Made by a program: the position numbers and the translations under genes | Notes under the pieces: model-generated | The model's database searches: none | Seen by the model: only the letters and a program-made list of their open reading frames with translations | What the model was told of the DNA's origin: nothing | Origin: Saccharomonospora azurea NA-128 | GTDB taxonomy: Bacteria; Actinomycetota; Actinomycetes; Mycobacteriales; Pseudonocardiaceae | DNA: 64,000 nucleotides | NCBI RefSeq assembly: GCF_000231055.2 | Contig: NZ_CM001466.1 | Location: forward strand, 367,811 to 431,810 | Direction of reading: 5' to 3' | Shown: positions 8,542-17,204 of the stretch, piece after piece | Layout of the letters: the number at the start of each line of letters is the position of its first letter | Numbering within the stretch: position 1 is the first letter of the stretch

Positions 8542-9222
8542 ATGACCACCACCCTCGGTTCCAGTGTGGAACAACTGATGACCCGGTTGACCGGCGATGA
8601 AAAACATTCGCACGCCGCCACGTCCACGTTGGATGTCCTGCGCGTCCTTTACGACCGCGTTCTGCGGCATCGCCCCGAGCGGCCGGACGATCCCGGCCGC
8701 GACCGCTTCTTCCTCAGCAAGGGCCATGGCCCGATGGCGTACTACGCCGTTCTTGCCTCGCACGGGTACTTCCCCGCCGACTGGCTCGACGACTTCGGCT
8801 CCTTCGACTCGCCGCTGGGACATCACCCCGACCGCAACCTCGTGCCGGGCGTGGAGATCTCGTCGGGCTCACTGGGGCACGGGTTGCCGCTCGCCGTCGG
8901 CGCCGCGCTGGGCTTGAGGATCCAACGCGGTGACGCCCGCGTGTTCGTGCTGGTGGGCGACGCCGAACTCGACGAGGGCTCCAACCACGAGGCCATCGAG
9001 TACGCAGCCGCGGCCGGGTTGGACAACCTCACGGTGATCGCCGTCGACAACCACTCGTCGTCGTACGCCGTGCGGGGGCGGATGGCGGAGCGGTTCGCGG
9101 TCAACGGCTGGCACGCCGTCACCGTCGACGGTCGCGACCACGCCGACATCGAACGCGCCTTGCGCCACGTGACCCCTCAGGTTCCGAACGCCGTCATCGC
9201 CCGAGTGGAGGACAAGTCATGA
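8542..9222 (+). CDS. Transketolase, N-terminal (thiamine diphosphate-binding) subunit
   Basis: A 226-residue subunit equivalent to the first third of transketolase. SKGHGPMAYYAVL and SSGSLGHGLPLAVGAALGL are family motifs. The ThDP/Mg site begins at GDAELDEGSNHE (about 139-150) and ends near VDNHSS; the usual GDG is GDA here. The protein needs the C-terminal partner encoded next, whose ATG overlaps this stop (ATGA, 9219-9222). Split transketolases transfer two-carbon ketol units but often serve specialised sugar catabolism or biosynthesis rather than the central pentose phosphate route; the substrate is unknown. AGGGTGG precedes the chosen ATG. Confidence 0.88.
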   Translation: MTTTLGSSVEQLMTRLTGDEKHSHAATSTLDVLRVLYDRVLRHRPERPDDPGRDRFFLSKGHGPMAYYAVLASHGYFPADWLDDFGSFDSPLGHHPDRNLVPGVEISSGSLGHGLPLAVGAALGLRIQRGDARVFVLVGDAELDEGSNHEAIEYAAAAGLDNLTVIAVDNHSSSYAVRGRMAERFAVNGWHAVTVDGRDHADIERALRHVTPQVPNAVIARVEDKS

Positions 9223-10094
9223 GCCCCCGCGAGCAGTTCGCCGCCACCTCGATCGCGCTGCTCGACGAGCGCGCCGACACGGCGCTGGTGTACGCCGAGA
9301 TCTCCGGTCAGTACTTCGGTGACGCCGCCGAAGCCCACCCGGACCGGGTGATCAACGTCGGAATCCGCGAGCAACTCCTGGTCAGTGCCGCTGCCGGACT
9401 CTCCCTGACCGGCTTGCGGCCCCTCGCGCACACCTTCGGCGCCTTCCTGGTCGAACGGGCCTTCGAACAGGTCAAGCTCGACTTCGTGCACCAGGGGGTG
9501 GGCGGAGTGTTGGTCGGCTCCGGCGGCTCCTTCGACATCGCCGCCGGAGGCCGGACCCATCAGACTCCGGGAGACGTCGCACTGATCGACACCCTGCCCG
9601 GGGTGACGATCCACGCGCCGTCGACCACCGCCGAGGTCGATGCCGCGCTGCGGGCCGCCGCGGTGGGCGACGGCCTGCACTACGTCCGCGTCGTCGAGCA
9701 GACCAACCAAGAGTCGTTCCCCGTCACGCCGCGACTGCACGAGGTCAAACGCGGTGACCGCGCCGTGGTCGTCGCCTTGGGGCCCGTGCTGGACGACGTG
9801 CTGGCCGCGACCGCCGACCTCGACGTCACCGTGCTCTACAGCAGCCGGGTGCGGCCCTTCGACCACGCCACCCTGCGCGCCGCGCTGTCGGGAACCGACG
9901 TGGTCGTGGTGGAGCCGTGGCTGGAAGGGACGTCCGCGCACGTCATCTCCGATGCGCTGACCGACCGCCCCCACCGGCTGCTGTCCCTCGGGGTGCGGAG
10001 AGGGGAGGAGGTGCGCCGCTACGGCACACCCCGCGACCACGTGCGCGCCCACGGCCTGGACGCCCAGGGGATCCGAGGACGACTCGACGCCTAG
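9219..10094 (+). CDS. Transketolase, C-terminal subunit
   Basis: A 291-residue partner of the preceding gene, with the pyrimidine-binding domain (INVGIREQLLVSAAAGLSL, where the Glu activates ThDP) and the C-terminal transketolase domain (HYVRVVEQT through RRYGTPRDHVRAHGLDAQGI). RVINVGIREQ is the conserved E1-beta/transketolase motif. Start and stop positions show tight coupling to the N-terminal subunit. It is convergent with an MFS transporter gene after a 36-base gap that has no clear terminator. Confidence 0.88.
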   Translation: MSPREQFAATSIALLDERADTALVYAEISGQYFGDAAEAHPDRVINVGIREQLLVSAAAGLSLTGLRPLAHTFGAFLVERAFEQVKLDFVHQGVGGVLVGSGGSFDIAAGGRTHQTPGDVALIDTLPGVTIHAPSTTAEVDAALRAAAVGDGLHYVRVVEQTNQESFPVTPRLHEVKRGDRAVVVALGPVLDDVLAATADLDVTVLYSSRVRPFDHATLRAALSGTDVVVVEPWLEGTSAHVISDALTDRPHRLLSLGVRRGEEVRRYGTPRDHVRAHGLDAQGIRGRLDA

Positions 10095-10130
10095 CTGTCG
10101 TGAGGTGACCCGGCGGACCCGACGTGTGGT

Positions 10131-11399
10131 TCAGGAGGAGACCGGCGACGCGTCGGGTCGCGGGCTGCGAGGCTCGGAGGCCGTCAGGAACCAGTTCACC
10201 GCTCCGGCCGTGGCGACGATCGCCGCGGCCACGGCGGGCAGCATCAGCGCCACGGGGGTGCCGGCGTGTTCGGCGACCTCGCCGGTGACGGCCGAGCCCA
10301 GGGACTGGCCGACGATGACCCCCGACCCCAGCATCGTCATCACGGTCGCCGTGCGTCCGGCCGGACTGCGCGTGGCGCCGAAGCTGTACTGGGTGACCAG
10401 CGTCGGACCGATCCCGATCCCGAGCAACGCCAGCGCGCCGATCATCCCGGGGACGTCGTCCACGACGAACAGCAGCAGGCTCCCGGCGAGCAGGATCGCG
10501 GAGAACGTCGCCCACCGGGCCCGCAGCGAGAACGTGGTGGGCAGGAACGCGACGCCGAGCGCGAACGCGGCGGAGCCGATGCCCATGATGCCGTACAGGA
10601 GCCCGGCCTCCTCGGCGACGCCGCGGTCGGCCATGAACGAGGTGAGCGACGTGAGCATCGTGCCGAAGAAGGCACCGACGCCGAAGATGCCGGTCACCAC
10701 GACGAGCAGGCGCGCGCGGAACAGTTCGCGTACCGGCGACGGTGCCGCGCCGCTCGGGCCGCGGGAGGCCGACACGAGACGGCCACTCGGGTGCAGGGCG
10801 AACGCGCCGACGAACAGCACCGTGAGCACGGCCGCCCCGGCCAGCGGGGCCCACGGCGCGAGCGCCGAGGCGAGCAGGCCGACGACGAACGGGCCGATCA
10901 CGAACACGCACTCGTCGGCCGCGGACTCGTAGGCCATGGTCGACGACAGGGTCCGCGACCGGCGGTCGGGGGACATCCGCTCGGTGATGAGCGTGACCAG
11001 CCGCGACCGTGACATCGGCGCGACCTGCGGTGCCGTGGCGCCGATCCCGAACGCGACAGCCAGCACGGCGGCGTCCGGGGCGTCGCTGTAGGTCACCACG
11101 GCGAAGGCCACGAGCATCGCGGCGTTCGCGGCGGCGAGGGTGAGGAGCACCCGCCGCTGCCCGAAGCGGTCGGCGGCCGCTCCCAGGAGCGCGCCGAAGC
11201 AGGCGGTTCCCGCGCCGACGGCCGCCGAGTTCAGGCCACCGAGGGACATCGAACCGCGCGCGGAGACGACGACGGTGAGCACGCCGACGACCATCATGGC
11301 GAACGGCAGTCGGGCGACGAAGGCGATGACGAAGTAGGGCAGTCCCGCCGTGCGGAGCAGGCTCGGCGAGGGCGTGACCGGATCGATCGTCTGAGTCAT
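10131..11399 (-). CDS. Major facilitator superfamily transporter
   Basis: A 422-residue membrane protein with about twelve hydrophobic segments. After PYFVIAFVARLPFAMMVVGV (helix 1), the loop 2-3 motif reads GAAADRFGQRRVLL, matching the MFS consensus GxxxDRxGRR. The ATG at 11399 has a strong GGAGG seven bases upstream; the in-frame extension further upstream is low-complexity and was rejected. The overall pattern suggests a drug or metabolite exporter, but substrate cannot be inferred. It is convergent to the transketolase pair and sits beside a region of decayed genes. Confidence 0.85.
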   Translation of the reverse strand: MTQTIDPVTPSPSLLRTAGLPYFVIAFVARLPFAMMVVGVLTVVVSARGSMSLGGLNSAAVGAGTACFGALLGAAADRFGQRRVLLTLAAANAAMLVAFAVVTYSDAPDAAVLAVAFGIGATAPQVAPMSRSRLVTLITERMSPDRRSRTLSSTMAYESAADECVFVIGPFVVGLLASALAPWAPLAGAAVLTVLFVGAFALHPSGRLVSASRGPSGAAPSPVRELFRARLLVVVTGIFGVGAFFGTMLTSLTSFMADRGVAEEAGLLYGIMGIGSAAFALGVAFLPTTFSLRARWATFSAILLAGSLLLFVVDDVPGMIGALALLGIGIGPTLVTQYSFGATRSPAGRTATVMTMLGSGVIVGQSLGSAVTGEVAEHAGTPVALMLPAVAAAIVATAGAVNWFLTASEPRSPRPDASPVSS

Positions 11400-11739
11400 A
11401 GGACACCTCCACGGATGCGGTGGTTGTGCCGCCGCTGTCCGTCGGGGCGCCGAGGACCGGTAGATGCACAAAACTCGAAGGGCCGCACTGGCGCGGCCAG
11501 CGGAACACTGTACTCGACGTGGTGGTCCGGAGTGCCGGCGGTGTCGGTGGTCCGGGCCGGTGCGGTGCGCGACCGAGTCGCCCGAGGGCCCTCCGGTGCG
11601 TCGTCGCTCACGGCGGCATCGGTGGCTGGCCAGCGATGCGCAGTCCGTCGATCGGGCGCGTCCAGGTGTGCTCGCCGTCCATCACCGAGAGTGAGGACCG
11701 CGAGCATGCCCCCACGCTTCCGCCGCTCGTCTATTTCGC
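11400..11739. other. Intergenic stretch with no recognisable gene
   Basis: About 340 bases upstream of the MFS gene. Short open frames occur on both strands, but none shows a family motif, a credible start with ribosome site, or an extended match to a neighbouring gene. It probably contains the MFS promoter and decayed DNA continuous with the ferredoxin fragment that follows. Confidence 0.5.
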
Positions 11740-11990
11740 TCCGGACTACGACGAGTTCGCCCAGCAGGTCTGGGAGTTCGCCGCTCCTACGCCAACTTCT
11801 CCCTTTCCCAGCTGCTGTCCTTGTGTCAGGAAGGCGCGTGCGGCACCTGCGAGACCCGCATCCTGGCGCGGCGGGCCGATGACCACCGGGACTCGATCCT
11901 GACACTGGCCGAGCAGGCGGCGAACCGGACGATGATGGTCCCGCGCGGAAGAGGGTTGCGCGCGGCTGCTCCTTGACCACGAGGCCACGG
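11740..11990 (+). pseudogene. Remnant of a plant-type [2Fe-2S] ferredoxin domain
   Basis: One frame reads QLLSLCQEGACGTCETRILA, then DHRDSILTLAEQAANRTMMV. This is the C-x4-C-x2-C cluster loop and following DHRD motif of the ferredoxin domain at the end of phthalate-dioxygenase-reductase-type proteins. The final Cys (normally VCVSRA) is missing; after a small deletion the expected tail AEEGCARLLLD appears in another frame. Upstream, LVYFAPDYDEFAQQVWEF lies in a third frame. The flavin and NAD domains of such a reductase are absent. This is a fragment, not a gene; it may be debris of a former oxygenase locus. Confidence 0.65.
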
Positions 11991-12033
11991 TCGGTCGGGC
12001 GGGCCGGAGCGTGCGTTAGTCTCCGGCTCGCCC

Positions 12034-12225
12034 ATGATCAACACTGTTTCTCTGGGGGACGTCCATTCGGTCGTTCATGTCGCCACGCGACACGAAGGCG
12101 GCCCGGCCGTCCGTCTCTACGAGAGCCTCGGCTTCACCGCACGCGGCGTCGCCCCGGTGCCTTCCGCCACCCCAACTCGGGTCGGTCTCCGCATCATGTG
12201 GCTCGACCTCACCCTGAGTAGTTAG
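12034..12225 (+). pseudogene. GNAT acetyltransferase C-terminal fragment
   Basis: A 63-codon frame containing GGPAVRLYESLGFTARGV, the conserved beta4-alpha4 end of a GNAT N-acetyltransferase (AxxLYxxxGF), followed by VGLRIMWLDLTLSS. The acetyl-CoA-binding R/Q-x-x-G-x-G/A segment, which should come before, is missing, so the piece is too short to fold as an enzyme. It lies between the ferredoxin remnant and the hmgA promoter region. Confidence 0.5.
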
Positions 12226-12354
12226 CAGATTTACTAGATTCCGGGTTGTGTTGAGGGAAAGTCGCCGAGCGTGGCCGCATCTCCGGGTTTTCGCTGTTTC
12301 TGTATTGGCCGGAGCGTCGCCACTCCCTGTGTGCTGAGTAACATCCCGGGAAAG

Positions 12355-12372
12355 TAGTAAAAGCCTTTACTA
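12355..12372. promoter_or_regulatory. Palindromic operator candidate upstream of hmgA
   Basis: A perfect inverted repeat, TAGTAAA and TTTACTA with four bases between, ends 69 bases before the hmgA ATG. A further TTTACTA half-site lies at 12230-12236. Both are in the only A/T-rich patch of the region. Such sites fit a MarR- or IclR-type repressor sensing homogentisate or a tyrosine intermediate, but no such regulator gene is present in the window. Confidence 0.5.
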
Positions 12373-12441
12373 TGTGCCCATGTGGGTCGTTCGGGAGACT
12401 GGTGCGGGCGGCCCGCAGGACGACTTCCGAGGAGGCAGGTC

Positions 12442-13641
12442 ATGGCGTACTACCGTCAGGTGGGTTACGTGCCGCCGAAGCGGCACACCCAGCACCGCGA
12501 TGAGAACGGCAACCTCTACTACGAGGAGCTGATGGGCGAGGAGGGTTTCTCGTCCGACTCCTCGCTGCTGTATCACCGCCACATTCCGTCGGCGATCGTC
12601 GACTCCCAGGTGTGGGAGCTGCCCGACCAGACGACGACGCCGAACCACCCGCTGCGGCCGCGGCACCTGAATCTGCACGACCTGTTCCCCGGCGACAGCT
12701 GGAAGGACACCGACGTGGTCACCGGCCGTCGGCTGATCCTCGGCAACGCCGACGTGCGCATCTCCTACGTGGTGGCGGGCACCGAGTCGCCCCTGTACCG
12801 CAACGGCATCGGTGACGAGGTCGTCTACGTCGAGTCCGGTGACGCGATCGTGGAGACCGTGTTCGGCGCACTGAAGGCCACCACCGGCGACTACGTCGTG
12901 CTCCCGATGTCGACGACCCACCGGTGGATCCCGCAGGGCGACGAACCGCTGCGCGCCTACGCGATCGAGGCCAACAGCCACATCGCGCCGCCGAAGCGGT
13001 ACCTGTCCCGGTACGGCCAGCTGCTGGAGCACGCGCCGTACTGCGAGCGCGACCTGCACGGCCCGACCGAGGTGCTGACGGCCGAGGGCACCGACGTCGA
13101 GGTGCTCCTCAAGCACCGCGGTCCCGGCGGCGTCGTGGGCACGCGCCTGGTGTACCCGAACCACCCGTTCGACGTGGTCGGCTGGGACGGCTGCCTCTAC
13201 CCGTACACGTTCAGCATCCACGACTTCGAACCCATCACCGGCCGCGTGCACCAGCCGCCGCCCGTGCACCAGGTGTTCGAGGGCCACAACTTCGTGGTCT
13301 GCAACTTCGTGCCGCGCAAGGTGGACTACCACCCGCAGGCGATCCCGGTCCCGTACTACCACTCCAATGTGGACTCCGACGAGATCATGTTCTACTGCGG
13401 TGGCGACTACGAGGCGCGCAAGGGTTCGGGCATCAACCAGGGCTCCATCTCGATCCACCCCGGCGGGCACTCGCACGGCCCGCAGCCCGGTGCGTACGAG
13501 CGCAGCATCGGTGTGGAGTTCTTCGACGAGCTCGCCGTCATGGTCGACACCTTCCGTCCGCTGGAGCTCGGTGAGGGGGCGCTGGCCTGCGAGGACCCGA
13601 ACTACGCCTGGACCTGGGCGGGACGGGGGCCGAAGCAGTGA
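12442..13641 (+). CDS. hmgA: Homogentisate 1,2-dioxygenase
   Basis: A 399-residue cupin-fold, Fe(II)-dependent ring-cleaving dioxygenase that converts homogentisate (from tyrosine, phenylalanine or phenylacetate routes) to maleylacetoacetate. MAYYRQVGYVPPKRHTQHR at the N-terminus, and SIHPGGHSHGPQPGAYE with the metal-binding His/Glu residues near the end, are characteristic. AGGAGG lies 8 bases before the ATG. It is the first gene of an operon in which every next junction but the last overlaps: unknown gene, fahA and the two CoA-transferase subunits. Confidence 0.93.
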   Translation: MAYYRQVGYVPPKRHTQHRDENGNLYYEELMGEEGFSSDSSLLYHRHIPSAIVDSQVWELPDQTTTPNHPLRPRHLNLHDLFPGDSWKDTDVVTGRRLILGNADVRISYVVAGTESPLYRNGIGDEVVYVESGDAIVETVFGALKATTGDYVVLPMSTTHRWIPQGDEPLRAYAIEANSHIAPPKRYLSRYGQLLEHAPYCERDLHGPTEVLTAEGTDVEVLLKHRGPGGVVGTRLVYPNHPFDVVGWDGCLYPYTFSIHDFEPITGRVHQPPPVHQVFEGHNFVVCNFVPRKVDYHPQAIPVPYYHSNVDSDEIMFYCGGDYEARKGSGINQGSISIHPGGHSHGPQPGAYERSIGVEFFDELAVMVDTFRPLELGEGALACEDPNYAWTWAGRGPKQ

Positions 13642-14510
13642 CCGCACTTCCCGCCTTCGCCCGTGGCCTGTGTGACGACGCGGCGATCTTCCCGCCCGGA
13701 CTGGCGCCGCTGGCCGACGCCGTCCCCGCGCACGTGCGGCACGTCGGTGCCCCGTACGCCGAGCTGGTCGGTCCGCTGGTCGTCTCCGCCGCGGCCCTGG
13801 AGGAGCTGGCGGGGCTGGTGCCCGTCGAGGGCGGGCACCGCCTCGAACTCGCCGTGACGGTCCCCGAGGGACCGTCGGCCGTGCCCGGCGTGCTCACGAC
13901 CGTGGCGGCGTTGCCGGTGGAGCTGCGCGCGCTGGAGGTGGCGGTGCCCGCGGATGTCACCGCCACCGCCCTGGTCGAGACGCTCGACGCGGCGGGCATC
14001 GACGACGCCGTGGAGGTGTTCGTCGAGGTGCCGCGCGACGAACGCAGGCCGGACATCATCGCCGCGCTGCCGTCGACCCGGTACAAGGCGAAGTTCCGCA
14101 CCGGCGGGATCAAGGCGGAGCTGTACCCCGACGAGTCGGAGCTCGCCGCGGCGATCAAGGCCGTCGTGGACGCCGGAGTGCCGTACAAGGCCACCGCGGG
14201 TCTGCACCACGCCATCCGCAACACCGATCCGGAGACCGGCTTCGAACAGCACGGGTTCCTCAACCTGCTGCTGGCCACCGACGCCGCGGTGCGCGGAGCG
14301 GACGCCGACGAGCTGGTCCGCATCCTCGCCGAGCGCGACGGTTCCGCGATCGCCGAGCGCATCGCGGCCCTGCCCGAGCAGCGGGTCGCCGCCACCCGGG
14401 CGGCGTTCCGCTCGTTCGGGACGTGCAGCGTCAGCGACCCGCTCACCGAGATGATCGAACTCGGCCTCCTGCCGAACTCGGTGTCGCCCACCTACGAAAG
14501 GACTGTATGA
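13638..14510 (+). CDS. Conserved protein of unknown function between hmgA and fahA
   Basis: A 290-residue soluble protein whose GTG start overlaps the hmgA stop (GTGA) and whose stop overlaps the fahA start (ATGA). Conserved-looking blocks are KAKFRTGG (150-157), KATAGLHHA (184-192) and QHGFLN (204-209). Alternating hydrophobic strand and helix patterns (such as DAVEVFVEV) suggest an alpha/beta, perhaps TIM-barrel, fold. I do not recognise an enzyme family with a known reaction. Its place between the dioxygenase and the hydrolase is where maleylacetoacetate isomerase would be expected, and no glutathione-S-transferase-type or DinB-type isomerase gene is seen nearby. The isomerase idea is inference. 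Confidence 0.75.
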   Translation: MTALPAFARGLCDDAAIFPPGLAPLADAVPAHVRHVGAPYAELVGPLVVSAAALEELAGLVPVEGGHRLELAVTVPEGPSAVPGVLTTVAALPVELRALEVAVPADVTATALVETLDAAGIDDAVEVFVEVPRDERRPDIIAALPSTRYKAKFRTGGIKAELYPDESELAAAIKAVVDAGVPYKATAGLHHAIRNTDPETGFEQHGFLNLLLATDAAVRGADADELVRILAERDGSAIAERIAALPEQRVAATRAAFRSFGTCSVSDPLTEMIELGLLPNSVSPTYERTV

Positions 14511-15691
14511 CCGCCATCGAGATCCCCGACGGTTCGCTGTTCGGGCTCAACAACCTGCCCTACGGCGTCTTCTCGACCCCCGGCACCGCTCCGCGCGTCG
14601 GTGTCCGGGTCGGTGACTCCGTCGTCGACCTCGCCGCGACGCTCGGCGACGACGTGTTCGCCCAGCCGACGCTGAACGCCTTCATGGCGCAGGGCCACCA
14701 GCGGTGGGTCGAGGTGCGCGAGCGGATCACCGAGCTCGTCTCGGGTGACGTTCCCGAGGCGGCCGTGCACTCGGTGGACGAGGTGACGCTGCACCTGCCG
14801 GTGGAGGTCGGCGACTACGTCGACTTCTACGCCTCCGAGCACCACGCCAGCAACCTCGGCAGGCTGTTCCGGCCCAACGCGGCGCCGCTGATGCCGAACT
14901 GGAAGCACCTTCCCGTCGGCTACCACGGGCGCGCGGGCAGCGTGATCCCGTCCGGCACCGACATCCTGCGGCCCTGCGGCCAGCGCAAGGCGCCCGACGA
15001 GGACGCCCCGACGTTCGGGGAGAGCAAGCGGCTGGACATCGAGGCCGAGCTGGGCTTCATCGTGGGCACCGGCTCGGAGCTCGGAAGCTCCGTGCCGACC
15101 GAGGAGTTCGCCGAGCGGGTGTTCGGCGTGGTCATCCTCAACGACTGGTCGGCCCGCGACATCCAGGCGTGGGAGTACGTTCCCCTCGGCCCGTTCCTCG
15201 GCAAGAGCTTCGCGACCTCCATCTCGCCGTGGGTGGTGCCGCTGCTCGCCCTGGAGGCGGCCCGGGTCGACACGCCGGAGCAGGACCCGGAGCCCCTGCC
15301 GTACCTGCGGGAGAGCTCGCCGTGGGGTCTGGACATCGACCTGGAGGTGGAGCTGAACGGCGAGGTCGTCAGCCGCCCGCCGTACCGGGAGATGTACTGG
15401 TCGCCCGCGCAGATGCTGGCGCACATGACGGTCAACGGCGCGTCCTCGCGCACGGGTGACCTGTTCGCCTCCGGCACGATCTCGGGCCCGGAGCGTGACC
15501 AGCGCGGAGCCTTCATCGAACTCACCTGGGGTGGCAAGGAGCCGCTGCAGGTGGGAGGTGAGGAGCGGACCTTCCTCCAGGACGGCGACGAGGTCGTGCT
15601 CAGGGCCACTGCTCCCGGAGTGGGAGGCGGACGGATAAGTTTCGGTGAGGTGCGAACGCGCATCTTGCCGGCGAAGGGAACCGAGAAGTGA
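14507..15691 (+). CDS. fahA: Fumarylacetoacetase
   Basis: A 394-residue hydrolase cleaving fumarylacetoacetate to fumarate and acetoacetate. The N-terminal SH3-like domain (FGLNNLPYGVFSTPG) precedes the FAH catalytic domain: VDFYASEHHASNLG, with the first metal ligand and catalytic His, EAELGFIVGTG, and NDWSARDIQAWEYVPLGPF. It is coupled to the preceding unknown gene by ATGA and to the next CoA-transferase gene by GTGA. Length is typical of the full two-domain enzyme. Confidence 0.94.
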   Translation: MTAIEIPDGSLFGLNNLPYGVFSTPGTAPRVGVRVGDSVVDLAATLGDDVFAQPTLNAFMAQGHQRWVEVRERITELVSGDVPEAAVHSVDEVTLHLPVEVGDYVDFYASEHHASNLGRLFRPNAAPLMPNWKHLPVGYHGRAGSVIPSGTDILRPCGQRKAPDEDAPTFGESKRLDIEAELGFIVGTGSELGSSVPTEEFAERVFGVVILNDWSARDIQAWEYVPLGPFLGKSFATSISPWVVPLLALEAARVDTPEQDPEPLPYLRESSPWGLDIDLEVELNGEVVSRPPYREMYWSPAQMLAHMTVNGASSRTGDLFASGTISGPERDQRGAFIELTWGGKEPLQVGGEERTFLQDGDEVVLRATAPGVGGGRISFGEVRTRILPAKGTEK

Positions 15692-16446
15692 AGGACAAGG
15701 TGGTCGCGACCGCGCTCGACGCGGTCTCGGACATCCCTAGCGGTGCGTCGCTGGCGGTCGGCGGTTTCGGGTTGTGCGGAATCCCGGACACGCTGATCGC
15801 TGCTCTCGCGGACGGCGAGGCGACCGATCTGGAAGTGTTCTCCAACAACTGCGGTGTCGACGGGCAAGGGCTCGGGGTGTTGCTGGGGGCAGGGCGAATC
15901 CGCCGGGTCACCGCATCGTACGTGGGGGAGAACAAGGAGTTCGCCCGCCAGTATCTGTCGGGTGAGCTGGAGGTGGAGCTGACCCCGCAGGGCACGCTCG
16001 CGGAACGGCTGCGCGCGGGTGGCGCGGGCATTCCCGCGTTCTACACGCCCGCGGGCGTCGGGACTCCCATCGGCGACGGCGGTCTGCCGTGGCGCTACGA
16101 CGCCCAGGGCAACGTCACCGTGGCTTCGCCGCCGAAGGAGGTGCGGGAGTTCAACGGCAAGCGGTACGTCCTGGAGGAGTCGATCGTCGCCGACTTCGCG
16201 TTGGTCCACGCGGAGGTCGGCGACACGCACGGGAACCTCGTGTTCAACAAGACCGCGATGAACTTCAACCCCCTCGCGGCCATGGCGGGGCGGGTCACCA
16301 TCGCGGAGGTGGAGCGGCTGGTGGAGCCGGGCGAGTTGGATCCGGCGCAGGTGCACCTGCCCGGTGTGTTCGTCCAGCGCATCGTCGACGCCGGACCGCA
16401 GGACAAGAGGATCGAGAAGCGCACCGTGCGTCAGGAGGGCGCGTAG
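15688..16446 (+). CDS. scoA: 3-oxoacid CoA-transferase subunit A
   Basis: A 252-residue alpha subunit of a succinyl-CoA:3-oxoacid CoA-transferase. Near the N-terminus [16 protein letters not shown] is the CoA-binding Gly-rich segment; [34 protein letters not shown] and [14 protein letters not shown] are family signatures. The GTG start overlaps the fahA stop. In this setting it most likely activates the acetoacetate released by fumarylacetoacetase. A beta-ketoadipate (PcaI-like) specificity is possible by sequence alone, but the operon favours acetoacetate. Confidence 0.92.
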   Translation: MKDKVVATALDAVSDIPSGASLAVGGFGLCGIPDTLIAALADGEATDLEVFSNNCGVDGQGLGVLLGAGRIRRVTASYVGENKEFARQYLSGELEVELTPQGTLAERLRAGGAGIPAFYTPAGVGTPIGDGGLPWRYDAQGNVTVASPPKEVREFNGKRYVLEESIVADFALVHAEVGDTHGNLVFNKTAMNFNPLAAMAGRVTIAEVERLVEPGELDPAQVHLPGVFVQRIVDAGPQDKRIEKRTVRQEGA

Positions 16447-16448
16447 CC

Positions 16449-17126
16449 ATGACCACCGACACGACAGCTCCCGCTGCAACGGCCGTCGCGGGCTGGTCCC
16501 GTCAGGACATGGCCGCGAGGGCCGCGAAGGAACTCAACCCGGGTGAGTACGTCAACCTCGGGATCGGGCTGCCCACGCTCATTCCCAACTACCTGCCCGA
16601 GGGCGTGGACGTGGTGCTGCACAGCGAGAACGGCATCCTGGGCACGGGACCGTACCCGCTGGAGGACGAGGTCGACCCGGACCTGATCAACGCCGGGAAG
16701 GAGACGGTGACCGTGAACCCGGGCGCCGCCTACTTCGACTCGGCCCTGTCGTTCGGCATGATCCGCGGTGGCCACATCGACACGGCGGTGCTGGGCGGCA
16801 TGCAGGTGTCCGTCACCGGTGACCTGGCGAACTGGATGGTGCCGGGCAAGATGGTGAAGGGCATGGGCGGTGCGATGGACCTCGTGCACGGCGCCCGCCG
16901 GGTGATCGTGCTGATGGAGCACACCGCGAAGGACGGCAGCCCGAAGATCCTCGAGAAGTGCACGCTCCCGCTCACGGGCGAGGGCGTCGTGCAGCGGATC
17001 ATCACCAACCTGGCCGTCCTCGACGTTCAGGACCGCCCCGAGGGTGGTCTGGTGCTCCGGGAACTGGCTCCCGGAGTGACCGCCGAGCAGGTGGTCGCCG
17101 CGACCGGAGCGCCGGTCACGGTCTGA
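16449..17126 (+). CDS. scoB: 3-oxoacid CoA-transferase subunit B
   Basis: A 225-residue beta subunit. Catalytic Glu60 lies in [14 protein letters not shown], preceded by [14 protein letters not shown] and followed by [14 protein letters not shown]. It starts 2 bases after the alpha subunit stop. With subunit A it transfers CoA from succinyl-CoA to acetoacetate, so the operon can take homogentisate to fumarate and acetoacetyl-CoA. A bidirectional terminator follows. Confidence 0.93.
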   Translation: MTTDTTAPAATAVAGWSRQDMAARAAKELNPGEYVNLGIGLPTLIPNYLPEGVDVVLHSENGILGTGPYPLEDEVDPDLINAGKETVTVNPGAAYFDSALSFGMIRGGHIDTAVLGGMQVSVTGDLANWMVPGKMVKGMGGAMDLVHGARRVIVLMEHTAKDGSPKILEKCTLPLTGEGVVQRIITNLAVLDVQDRPEGGLVLRELAPGVTAEQVVAATGAPVTV

Positions 17127-17144
17127 TCCACCTCGACGACGACG

Positions 17145-17184
17145 AAGGCCCCACCCGGCGACCGCCGTGCCGGGTGGGGCCTTT
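17145..17184. terminator. Bidirectional terminator between scoB and the MHS transporter
   Basis: A strong hairpin with stem GGCCCCACCCGG and CCGGGTGGGGCC, flanked by AA on the left and TTT on the right. It lies 18 bases past the scoB stop and 20 bases past the convergent transporter stop, so it can serve both strands. Confidence 0.88.
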
Positions 17185-17204
17185 CGCTGTGGTGGGAGAG
17201 GCGC

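Noticed and set aside
11396-11980. Minus-strand gene covering 11.4-12.0 kb
   Set aside because: The translation has no recognisable motif and runs antisense to the ferredoxin-like remnant, whose motif match is specific.
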